This document shows positions 56,926 through 64,000 of a DNA stretch of 64,000 bases, in pieces; within the stretch, counting starts at the first letter, position 1; every line of letters begins with the position of its first letter. The position numbers and the translations under genes are program-made. The stretch comes from Pandoraea fibrosis (GTDB lineage Bacteria; Pseudomonadota; Gammaproteobacteria; Burkholderiales; Burkholderiaceae), in contig NZ_CP047385.1 in the NCBI RefSeq assembly GCF_000807775.2, positions 4,588,001-4,652,000 of the forward strand, read 5' to 3'. The notes under the pieces are model-generated. The model made no database searches. It saw only the letters and a program-made list of their open reading frames with translations, and had not been told where the DNA came from.

Positions 56926-58218
56926 TTATGACGCGCGAGCGGCACGAATCGATTCGGCGAGCACCTCGAGCCCCTGCGCGTAGACATCGTCTTCGATCGT
57001 GAGCGGGAACAGGAAGCGGATGACGTTGCCATAAACGCCGCAGATCAATAGCAACAGCCCGCGCTTGAGCGCCTCGGCCTGCACGCGACGCGTCATGTCG
57101 GCGTCCGGCGCGCCGGTGTCCGCCGTGCCGAACTCCACCGCGACCATGGCCCCCGGTCCGCGAACGTCGATGATCTCGGGCACCTCATTGCGCAAGCCAC
57201 CGAGCATGCACTTCAGTTGATCGCCGAGCACCGATGCGCGCTCGATCAGCCCTTCCTCTTCGATCACGTCGATGGCCGCGAGGGCAGCCGCGCAGGCGAG
57301 CGGATTGCCCGCGTATGTGCCGCCAATGCCCCCCGAGCCTGCGGCGTCCATCAGTTCGGCGCGCCCCGTGAGTGCGGAAAGTGGAAAACCGCCGGCCAGA
57401 CTTTTCGCCATGGTGATCAGGTCGGCCTCGGCTTCGTAGTGCTCCAGTGCAAAGCGCTTGCCGGTGCGGGCAAAGCCCGTCTGCACTTCATCCACCACCA
57501 GCAGAATGCCGTGCTGATCGCACAACGCGCGCAGTCGCTTCACGAACTCCGGCGGCGCCACATAGAAGCCGCCTTCGCCCTGCACCAGTTCGATGAAAAT
57601 TGCCGCGACGCGCCGTGGGTCGACGTCGGTCTTGAAGAGCGTCTCGAGCGCCGCCATGCTGTCGTCCACGCTCACACCGTGCAACGCCACCGGGTAAGGC
57701 GCATGGAATACTTCGGCCGGCATCGGCCCGAAACCCAATTTGTACGGAGCCACTTTGCCCGTAAGCGCCATGCCCATCATCGTGCGGCCGTGGAATGCCC
57801 CCGAGAACGCAATCACAGCGCTACGGCCGGTCGCGGCGCGCGCCACCTTGATGGCGTTCTCCACCGCTTCAGCGCCCGTGGTGAACAGCGCCGTCTTCTT
57901 GGCAAACTTGCCCGGCGTGATCTCGTTCAACCGCTCGCACAGCGCGACGTAACCCTCGTAAGGCGTGACGTGAAAGCAGGTGTGGTGAAACTGCGCCAGT
58001 TGCGCCTGCACGGCGGCCACGATGCGCGGGTGACGATGCCCCGTCGCGAGCACGGCGATCCCGCCCGCGAAGTCGATGAAACGATTGCCTTCCACATCCC
58101 AGATCTCGGCGTTCTGGGCATGGGCGGTGAAGTGCTGCGTCATGACGCCAATGCCTTTGGCGCAGGCGGCGTCCTTGCGCGCCTGGAGCGATGCGTTGCT
58201 GCGGGCTGAATTCAACAT
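56926..58218 (-). CDS. gabT: 4-aminobutyrate aminotransferase-type omega-transaminase
   Basis: 430 residues from the ATG at 58218, which follows GAGAT with 7-base spacing (a TTG at 58236 would add six). Class III PLP enzyme: DVEGNRFIDFAGGIAVLATG, TTGAEAVENAIKVARAATGR, IELVQGEGGFYVAPPEF, EVQTGFARTGK and the Schiff-base lysine in ITMAKSLAGGFPL. It transfers the amino group of GABA or a related omega-amino acid to 2-oxoglutarate. First gene of the two-gene leftward operon with the aldehyde dehydrogenase; divergent from the XRE-cupin regulator. Confidence 0.9.
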   Translation of the reverse strand: MLNSARSNASLQARKDAACAKGIGVMTQHFTAHAQNAEIWDVEGNRFIDFAGGIAVLATGHRHPRIVAAVQAQLAQFHHTCFHVTPYEGYVALCERLNEITPGKFAKKTALFTTGAEAVENAIKVARAATGRSAVIAFSGAFHGRTMMGMALTGKVAPYKLGFGPMPAEVFHAPYPVALHGVSVDDSMAALETLFKTDVDPRRVAAIFIELVQGEGGFYVAPPEFVKRLRALCDQHGILLVVDEVQTGFARTGKRFALEHYEAEADLITMAKSLAGGFPLSALTGRAELMDAAGSGGIGGTYAGNPLACAAALAAIDVIEEEGLIERASVLGDQLKCMLGGLRNEVPEIIDVRGPGAMVAVEFGTADTGAPDADMTRRVQAEALKRGLLLLICGVYGNVIRFLFPLTIEDDVYAQGLEVLAESIRAARAS

Positions 58219-58576
58219 GTCGGTAGATCTCGTCAAGAAAGCATGCCGGGAGCGCCGGCGATTCGGGTGGGCCTATCAAGTGCGCGAGTGCTTACGCGTA
58301 GTGCACGGCATCCAACGCTCCCCTTCCTCCAACGCTCGGAAACGCTTCGGACACCACAACGCGACGGCCGGGCCAGTGTAGATTTGACGTGAAAATTTTG
58401 CAATGAATTTTCATTAATGTGAAAATTCAACAGAACATTTAAAATTCATGCAAGGCTTGAAGCCGCGGAAAAACGCCCGCCTGCCTTGCTTCACGATGGC
58501 ATTGCGACGGTGTCGGCTAGAATTCGGGACGCGACGCGCACAGCCGTGTCGTTTGCGCAACACGTTGGGGATCGGG
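58219..58576. other. gabT/XRE-cupin divergent control region
   Basis: 358 bp without a supported gene between the divergent starts. It is markedly A+T-rich around 58381-58450, where the operator-like repeats (58390-58429) lie; the rest shows nothing specific. Confidence 0.6.
58390..58429. promoter_or_regulatory. Probable XRE-cupin operator
   Basis: A perfect inverted repeat TGAATTTTCA (58404-58413) and TGAAAATTCA (58420-58429) with a 6-base spacer, plus an additional direct half-site TGAAAATTTT at 58390-58399 and a looser copy AAAATTCATG at 58441-58450. It is midway between the divergent gabT operon and the regulator gene, suitable for control of both. Confidence 0.7.
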
Positions 58577-59293
58577 ATGCCAGTACACAAGAAATCGGGG
58601 AACGCGCCGCAAGGCGAGACGGCCGTGCAAACGACGCCGCGCGTGCAGCGTGCGCCAGCGGCATCGACACGTCAGAGCGCGGCGCGCAAGAAGACCCCCG
58701 CCGCACCCCGTGGTGCCGGCAGCAGCGACGAGGCAGCCCCGCTCGACTGGATCGGTCCCGAGATCAAAAGCCTGCGCAAAGCACGCGGCCTGTCGTTGCA
58801 GGACCTTTCCGCTCTTTGCGGCAAATCCATCGGCTTTCTGAGCCAATTGGAGCGAGGCAAGAGCAAGCCGACGATTGGCGCCCTGCACGACGTCGCTGCC
58901 GCGCTCGGTGTGCAGGTGAGCTGGTTCTTTCCCCATGGAGAGAGTGCCGAGCCCTCGGATGGCGGCGTCGTGGTGCGACGCGAGCGCCGCCGGCAACTGA
59001 CGTTCGACTCGGGCATCGCGGACTACCTGCTCTCACCGAACCTGAGCGGCCAGCTCGAACTGCTGTGGTCCGTCATGGCGCCCGGCTCCGACAGCGGCGA
59101 CGCGTATCAGCATCGAGGCGAAGAAGGCGGTGTCGTGATCCGCGGCACACTGGAACTCTGGGTGGGAGAACAGCATTTCGTTCTGGAGGAAGGCGATAGC
59201 TTTACCTTCGAGAGCCACACGCCTCACCGGTACCGTAATCCGGGCAGCACGCCCACCGAAATCGTCTGGGTAATCACGCCGCCCTCTTACTGA
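58577..59293 (+). CDS. XRE-family regulator with C-terminal cupin (PuuR-like)
   Basis: 238 residues. A ~50-residue basic, disordered N-terminus precedes an HTH (~58-112: EIKSLRKARGLSLQDLSALC, GKSIGFLSQLERGKSKPTIG) and a cupin sensor domain (~170-235: QHRGEEGGVVIRGTLELWVG, LEEGDSFTFESHTPHRYRNP). PuuR-type proteins repress polyamine/GABA catabolism and are released by the amine ligand, which fits the divergent gabT-dehydrogenase operon. ATG 58577 follows a GGGGATCGGG stretch; the upstream frame is not conserved-looking. A terminator follows. Confidence 0.88.
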   Translation: MPVHKKSGNAPQGETAVQTTPRVQRAPAASTRQSAARKKTPAAPRGAGSSDEAAPLDWIGPEIKSLRKARGLSLQDLSALCGKSIGFLSQLERGKSKPTIGALHDVAAALGVQVSWFFPHGESAEPSDGGVVVRRERRRQLTFDSGIADYLLSPNLSGQLELLWSVMAPGSDSGDAYQHRGEEGGVVIRGTLELWVGEQHFVLEEGDSFTFESHTPHRYRNPGSTPTEIVWVITPPSY

Positions 59294-59617
59294 CCGATCC
59301 GACTTCACGACGCATTCCCCGCAAGCGTCCTGTCAAATTTGCCCCCGAGCCCGGCCTTCGCCGGGCTTTATTTTTTTCCGATCCCCGTTTCGGCGCACTG
59401 ACTCCCCCCCGGGCACCACGGCCCGCAAAGCCCCGTCTCGCGCGGCTTTACGGCCGATCGCCCACGCGATCAGGAAAAAACGCTTTCCCGACACCGAAGT
59501 TTTCCGTTACGATGATTTCATGTGAATCATAAGTATTCATATAGAATACATCCATCCGGCGATACCGAGATGGATGGAGACCATCCGGCCCCCGGGTCGA
59601 TTCTGGAGACGTTCCTC
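59294..59617. other. Intergenic region before the 575-residue gene
   Basis: 324 bp. It contains the terminator at 59349-59377 and an A+T-rich segment at 59510-59550 that may hold the promoter of the downstream operon (for example CATATAGAAT near 59540). No other element is supported. Confidence 0.4.
59349..59377 (+). terminator. Rho-independent terminator of the XRE-cupin gene
   Basis: Stem GCCCGG (59349-59354) with CCGGGC (59361-59366), a six-base loop and a T-rich tract to 59377. Confidence 0.82.
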
Positions 59618-61345
59618 ATGGCCGCCGTGCCTACAGAAATTTCCGATCATCGCGATGCGCCCCCGCGTGCGCGACATCCCGATGTGCTGATGCGGCCGGA
59701 GCGTCTGGCCGCGTTGCAACCCAGCCGCTTGTCGATGACCCGCAGCTTCATGCGTCAGGCGGTCGACGAGCGCTGGGACATTCAGCGGCTCGCCTTCGAT
59801 ATCGACGGCCAATCGCGCGGCACCGCGCATTACCGGATCGATGCGAACGGCATGCCGCTCGACTTCGTGCTGAGTTCGTTCGCGTATCAGGAAGAAGGCA
59901 GAACCGGGCGCATCATCGGGCGCGCCTGGGACATGATGGGTGGCCTGCTCGACGGCCCCGCCACCGACGCGCAGATCGCGCAGACCCGCGCGGAGTTGCC
60001 CAAGCTCTACGAGGGACGCGCCACACCGAACACCCTGACCTGGGCACGCGCCAACCGAAGCTCACGCGTCTTCGCGCATGCGGTCGACGCCCTGGCGCAA
60101 GGCCGTCAGCCCGACATCGAGACCGTGGCGCAGGTGTGCTACCTCATGCGCAATACCGGCATCGACGGCAACGGCACGTTTGGCACGCGCTCGTACAAGG
60201 CGCTCGAGCGCCGCCATCCGCTGCGCAAGACGCTCGCCGCGCAGATGGCCTCGGCGTACATGATGCGAGTCTTCGCCGTCGATCTGGTGAATCGTCTCGC
60301 GCACGCGCGCTCGTCCAACGCCGCAGAACTGTCGCCCGAGTATCAGCAGTTTCTCGGCATCGGCAACGGTTCGGCGCTGGGCCTCATCTTCTTCCTGCAC
60401 AACCATCCGCATCTGATCAACCGCTGGCTGACGGCACGCGAACAGGCCATCGTCGCCGCCAAGTCGCTCAAGGTGGATGCGGGTAGCCCGGTGATATTGC
60501 ATCTGCGCAACTTGCTCGACCGTGCCATCGCGTTTCGTCGCGAAGACCGCATGGAATACGAGCATTTCGCGCCGAGCGCACTGGTGGCCAACGAGTTGGC
60601 GAAGGCACGCGAAGACGTCGATACGCTCTATCGCACCGGCCTGGTTCGCGGCCGGCGCGCGGCCTACGCCCTGAACGTGCTCGCCGACGCGCTCGAATCC
60701 GAGATCCATCTCGAAGCCCACGAGACGCTGCTCGCGCTGTACATCGAACTCGTGCCCGAGTTGGCCGACCGTCTGGTCGCCGACGTGCTCGACGCCGAAG
60801 AAGAAATGCCAGTGCAACCGGAAATGACGGCGGGCTTCCTGCGCGAGATCCTGCACACCGAATATGCGTGGGCGCTGGCGATGGACCTGACCACGGAGGC
60901 CTCGCGTCGCTACATCTGGTACAAGTCCGCCACCGCCGAAGAACCGCGCCGCGGCCCGCGCGAAGAAGTGGGCGACGCCCACCAGTTAGGCCTCGACCTG
61001 CCGCGCTATGTGCAGCAGCTGGAAGGCGTGCTGGCCGGTGTACCGCCGCAAACGCGCATGGCGCATGTGTTGCTTCGCCACCCGCATTTGCGCGCCATCG
61101 TCGCCCGTATCCAGTCGCTGCGAGGGCTGCCGTATCACTCGCCGCAGATGAACATCATGGGCGAGGACTTCATCCCGATTCACATCGTGCGTCTGTTGAA
61201 TGTGGCGATTCACGGGGTGGATCGTCCACGCGACTATCTCGGCCGCAACCTGCGCGGCGTGCTGTTCCTCGGCGCCCCCACGCCCGATGCCATTCGCGCG
61301 GGCGCCGATCACGACTGGTTCAGCCCACTGGAGCCCAAGCAATGA
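59618..61345 (+). CDS. Conserved-looking protein of unknown function (575 residues)
   Basis: 575 residues from ATG 59618, chosen because GGAGA precedes it; GTG 59522 and ATG 59570 in frame would extend it by 32 or 16 residues. Soluble, with no signal peptide. Recognisable blocks without a family name: LMRPERLAALQPSRLSMTRS, a Gly-rich centre (MRNTGIDGNGTFGTRSYKAL, QFLGIGNGSALGLIFFLHNH) and a C-terminal LRGLPYHSPQMNIMGEDFIP. His, Asp and Glu are frequent, including LHNHPHLINRWL and YVQQLEGVLAGV, so an enzyme is plausible. It overlaps the DUF3726 gene by four bases and is probably functionally tied to it. I assign no function. Confidence 0.7.
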   Translation: MAAVPTEISDHRDAPPRARHPDVLMRPERLAALQPSRLSMTRSFMRQAVDERWDIQRLAFDIDGQSRGTAHYRIDANGMPLDFVLSSFAYQEEGRTGRIIGRAWDMMGGLLDGPATDAQIAQTRAELPKLYEGRATPNTLTWARANRSSRVFAHAVDALAQGRQPDIETVAQVCYLMRNTGIDGNGTFGTRSYKALERRHPLRKTLAAQMASAYMMRVFAVDLVNRLAHARSSNAAELSPEYQQFLGIGNGSALGLIFFLHNHPHLINRWLTAREQAIVAAKSLKVDAGSPVILHLRNLLDRAIAFRREDRMEYEHFAPSALVANELAKAREDVDTLYRTGLVRGRRAAYALNVLADALESEIHLEAHETLLALYIELVPELADRLVADVLDAEEEMPVQPEMTAGFLREILHTEYAWALAMDLTTEASRRYIWYKSATAEEPRRGPREEVGDAHQLGLDLPRYVQQLEGVLAGVPPQTRMAHVLLRHPHLRAIVARIQSLRGLPYHSPQMNIMGEDFIPIHIVRLLNVAIHGVDRPRDYLGRNLRGVLFLGAPTPDAIRAGADHDWFSPLEPKQ

Positions 61346-62127
61346 GTTCGACCTGCACCACCATGACGGGCGCGCTGCAAATCAGCTTGCGCGAGGCCCG
61401 CCTGACCCTGGACCGCGCGTTGCTGGAGACCGGCATGCCGTATGGGTTCAATCATGCCGTGCGCGAATGCGTGCTGCTTTCCGAGGCTCGCCGCAACGCC
61501 GACCCGGCACGCCCGCTAGGCGGTTTTGCGCGCTACATGGCCTTGCACGACAGCTTCAGACAAGCAAGGCCTGACGCGCTGCAAGTCGGCGTCGCAGGCG
61601 CAGCACAAGGCAGCGCCCCCTTGCAGGTCGATTGCGCAGGCCAGCACGCATGGATCGTCGCACAGATGCTGCTCGACTTACTGCTCGCCGAGCACGCTGA
61701 GCGCGAAGCGACCACGCTCAACGCCATCGACGTGGCCGACCCGCACGAGCTTCAGGTCATTGTCTGGCTGGCGCAGCGACATGGTGCGACGCTTAGCGTG
61801 ACATGCGGCCAGGCGTGCAGTGGCATGGGCAACGCCACGCTCACCCTGCACGGTCGCCGTCTGCCGCCGAAAGACGCCGCCGACGCGGCGTTGCGCGACG
61901 TGATCCATCACGGGCTACCGGTCGATGCCTCGCTTTGGTGGTCGATGTACCACCTCGCGCTCGGCGCGCTGGCGCCGGACAACATCGTCTCGCGCCGGCA
62001 TGCGGGTGCGAACATCGTCGACGAAAAGGGGCAGGTCATTGGCCGCCCCACCGATGACGACACCGACTTCTCGCTACTCACGCGGGTTGAGAGAGGCACC
62101 GCAACGGCCGGCAAGACAACGGCCTGA
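61342..62127 (+). CDS. DUF3726-domain protein
   Basis: 261 residues, small acidic-to-neutral soluble protein. ISLREARLTLDRALLETGMP and GFNHAVRECVLLSEARRNAD near the N-terminus and LHGRRLPPKDAADAALRDVI followed by GLPVDASLWWSMYHLALGAL near the C-terminus match the DUF3726 pattern as I know it. The biochemical role is unknown; homologues sit beside membrane-dipeptidase genes in betaine-type catabolic loci of pseudomonads, which agrees with the next gene. ATGA overlap with the upstream gene. Confidence 0.65.
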   Translation: MSSTCTTMTGALQISLREARLTLDRALLETGMPYGFNHAVRECVLLSEARRNADPARPLGGFARYMALHDSFRQARPDALQVGVAGAAQGSAPLQVDCAGQHAWIVAQMLLDLLLAEHAEREATTLNAIDVADPHELQVIVWLAQRHGATLSVTCGQACSGMGNATLTLHGRRLPPKDAADAALRDVIHHGLPVDASLWWSMYHLALGALAPDNIVSRRHAGANIVDEKGQVIGRPTDDDTDFSLLTRVERGTATAGKTTA

Positions 62128-62219
62128 GCCACGAACAGCGCTGGACAGGACAACGACATCCGATTCACAAGCGCGCCGGCGGCAAGGGGCTGGCGGCGCG
62201 CTCTTCTGGAGCAAAGGCA

Positions 62220-63188
62220 ATGATTATCGACGGTCTGCAATGCGGTCACTTCACGCGTGAAGTATTCGAAAGCCTGAAGCGGGGCAATATTGGCTGCGTG
62301 ACGAACACGCTCGGATTCTGGGAAGGCACGGTCGCCTCGATGGACGCCATCGTGAAATGGCGCAACATGGCGATGGCCAATGCGGACGTCTTCGGCATCG
62401 CAACGACCGCGGCCGAAATCGAGGCCCTCATCGCCGCAGGCAAAGTCGCGGTGCTCATGGGCTTCCAGAACACCGATCATCTCGAAGGCCGCATCGGTTA
62501 TGTCGAGTTGTTCGCCGACATGGGTGTGCGTGTCATGCAACTCACGTACAACAATCAAAACGGTCTGGGCGGCAGTTGCTACGAGGAACACGATTCCGGT
62601 CTCGCCCGTTTCGGCAAGGAAGTGATTCGCGAGATGAATCGCACTGGTGTGCTCATCGACGTCTCGCACGTTGGCAACAAGACGTCGCTCGAGGCCATCC
62701 GTTACTCAGAAAAGCCCGTGGCGATCACGCACGCCAATCCCGACTCGGTGTTCCCGCACAAGCGCAACAAGACGGACGACGTGCTGCATGCCTTGCGCGA
62801 GAACGGCGGCGTGATCGGCTGCGCCGCGTATCGCAATATCGCAGGCGACTACTTCTGCCTGACGGTGCGTAACTGGTGCGAGCTGGTGGCACGCACGGTA
62901 GATATCGCCGGCATCGACCATGTGGCCATCGGCACGGACCGCAGCCATAACACCACGCAAGTCGATCTCGACTGGATGCGCATGGGGCACTGGACGCGCG
63001 GCGTGGATTATGGCGCAGGCTCAGCGGCTCGCCCGGGGAAAGCGGCACGTCCCGAGTGGTTCGAGGAGGTCCATCAACTGGGCGACGTCCATGGCGGGCT
63101 GCGAGAGGTGGGCTTTACGCCGGAGGAAGTCGACAAGATCACGCACGGCAACTGGCTGCGCGTGTATCGGGAAGTCTTTGGCGCCTGA
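62220..63188 (+). CDS. Membrane dipeptidase (peptidase M19) homologue
   Basis: 322 residues, amidohydrolase-like TIM barrel of the renal dipeptidase family. IIDGLQCGHFTREVFESL replaces the usual DGHxD opening, so the first metal ligands are altered: only a single His is seen there. Later ligands look present (VLIDVSHVGNKTSLEAIRYS, AITHANPDSVFPHKRNKTDD, VAIGTDRSH). No signal peptide or lipidation site: the protein starts at the barrel and is cytoplasmic. It is 92 bp after the DUF3726 gene on the same strand. The altered first motif suggests a substrate other than ordinary dipeptides. Confidence 0.82.
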   Translation: MIIDGLQCGHFTREVFESLKRGNIGCVTNTLGFWEGTVASMDAIVKWRNMAMANADVFGIATTAAEIEALIAAGKVAVLMGFQNTDHLEGRIGYVELFADMGVRVMQLTYNNQNGLGGSCYEEHDSGLARFGKEVIREMNRTGVLIDVSHVGNKTSLEAIRYSEKPVAITHANPDSVFPHKRNKTDDVLHALRENGGVIGCAAYRNIAGDYFCLTVRNWCELVARTVDIAGIDHVAIGTDRSHNTTQVDLDWMRMGHWTRGVDYGAGSAARPGKAARPEWFEEVHQLGDVHGGLREVGFTPEEVDKITHGNWLRVYREVFGA

Positions 63189-63364
63189 CCTGGAGACATT
63201 CGGGCAACCGGCGGCGGTGCGGTGCGAGCGCGTGGTGTCGTGGGGACACCGCCCGGCCAACCGTTGTCCGGTGCCCTTCTGCCTCGGCGCGACGACGAAT
63301 CGTCGGCGCCCCGGGGTCGCAATCGTGAAACAAACGTGTGAATGGATGTGAGGAAGAGCGCGAG

Positions 63365-64000
63365 ATGAACGGTGCCGATGTCTTGTGCGACACGCTGCTG
63401 GCAGGCGATGTCGACGTGTGTTTCGCCAATCCCGGAACGTCGGAGATGCATTTCGTCGCGGCGCTCGATCGAAAGCCGGCGATGCGCTGCGTTCTCGGCT
63501 TGTTCGAGGGCGTGGTGACAGGGGCGGCAGATGGATACGCGCGCATGGCCGACAAACCGGCCGCGACGCTGCTCCATCTCGGACCGGGATTGGCGAATGG
63601 TCTGGCGAATCTCCACAACGCGCGACGTGCGGGCAGCCCCGTCGTGAACATCGTGGGCGAGCACGCAACCTATCACCTGCCTTTCGACGCGCCGCTCACC
63701 AGCGATATCGAATCGCTCGCGCGGCCGATGTCGGCGTGGGTCGGACGCATCGGTCATAGCGACGAGGTCGGTGAGCGTGCGGCACAGGCCATTGCCGCGT
63801 CGCGGGTGAATGGTGGCGGCGTCGCCACGCTGATTCTGCCGGCAGATGCCGCCTGGGGCGAGACATCCCGGACGTCCCCCGTCGCGCAGACGCCAACCAG
63901 CGAAGGCATTCCGGACGACCCGATATTGCGGGAGGTGGCGACGCGTCTGCGCAATGGCCGTCGCACGCTGTTGTTGCTTTCCGGACATGCCTTGCGCGCC
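63365..64000 (+). CDS. ThDP-dependent enzyme, acetolactate-synthase/benzoylformate-decarboxylase family (5' part)
   Basis: The first 212 codons; the gene continues past the window end. MNGADVLCDTLLAGDVDVCF, ANPGTSEMHFVAALDR and VLGLFEGVVTGAADGYARMA show the pyrimidine-binding domain with the catalytic Glu (LFEG), followed by HLGPGLANGLANLHNARRAG and VNIVGEHATYHLPFDAPLTS. This is the IlvB-like group often annotated as acetolactate synthase large subunit, whose members include decarboxylases and lyases of other 2-oxo acids. AGGAAG precedes the ATG at 63365. It is 176 bp after the dipeptidase gene and may share its operon. Confidence 0.85.
   Translation, partial: MNGADVLCDTLLAGDVDVCFANPGTSEMHFVAALDRKPAMRCVLGLFEGVVTGAADGYARMADKPAATLLHLGPGLANGLANLHNARRAGSPVVNIVGEHATYHLPFDAPLTSDIESLARPMSAWVGRIGHSDEVGERAAQAIAASRVNGGGVATLILPADAAWGETSRTSPVAQTPTSEGIPDDPILREVATRLRNGRRTLLLLSGHALRA

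Overview
This window is a high-GC, gene-dense stretch of a Gram-negative betaproteobacterial chromosome. Gene content (a full hopanoid locus, a lysine/alanine-tailed HU protein, PagP, GntR/LysR/IclR-regulated catabolic islands) points to Burkholderiaceae, and Pandoraea is the genus I find most likely; that is an inference from gene families, not a database result. I see no rRNA, tRNA, CRISPR array or intact insertion sequence. The only transposase-like sequence is a short stand-alone DUF4096-type gene at the left edge.

Left part (about 0.5-29 kb) is a series of small metabolic islands. A leftward cluster (8554 to 1031) holds a GntR regulator, a D-2-hydroxyglutarate-dehydrogenase-like flavoprotein, an amidohydrolase/lactonase, an MFS importer, EtfB, EtfA and an L-2-hydroxyglutarate-dehydrogenase-like flavoprotein: a self-contained uptake and hydroxyacid oxidation module with its own electron carrier. 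Next come an ammonium channel with a canonical sigma-54 promoter and an NtrC-like site, an MFS/LysR divergent pair, a large unrecognised gene, a PilZ protein overlapping an IclR regulator, and an acylating aldehyde dehydrogenase/4-hydroxy-2-oxovalerate aldolase pair. The gap before pagP carries three spaced repeats containing perfect DnaA boxes. Then follow a fucose-permease-type transporter, a secreted protein, HU, an orphan Tat-exported solute-binding protein and a YqjI/YqjH-like PadR-ferric reductase operon behind a 26-bp palindrome.

The centre (29.3-53 kb) is a lipid island. First is a tightly packed phosphonolipid operon: a CDP-alcohol phosphatidyltransferase fused to a 2-oxoglutarate/Fe(II) oxygenase, a flippase-like membrane protein, a phosphonate cytidylyltransferase, PEP mutase fused to a second nucleotidyltransferase domain, phosphonopyruvate decarboxylase and 2-aminoethylphosphonate transaminase. 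The inferred route is PEP to phosphonopyruvate to phosphonoacetaldehyde to 2-aminoethylphosphonate to CMP-AEP to a phosphonate-headgroup lipid, possibly hydroxylated. dxs follows after 22 bp, and then the hopanoid genes hpnN, hpnM, ispH, hpnH, hpnA, hpnB, hpnG, shc, hpnE, hpnD and hpnC. Isoprenoid precursor supply, squalene and hopene formation, side-chain extension and transport are therefore all encoded next to a second unusual membrane lipid pathway.

Right part (53-64 kb): an EamA permease, a nitronate-monooxygenase-family enzyme, a leftward aminotransferase/aldehyde dehydrogenase pair divergent from an XRE-cupin regulator with a strong operator-like repeat between them, and finally an operon of an unrecognised 575-residue protein, a DUF3726 protein and a membrane-dipeptidase homologue, followed by the start of a ThDP-dependent enzyme that runs off the window.
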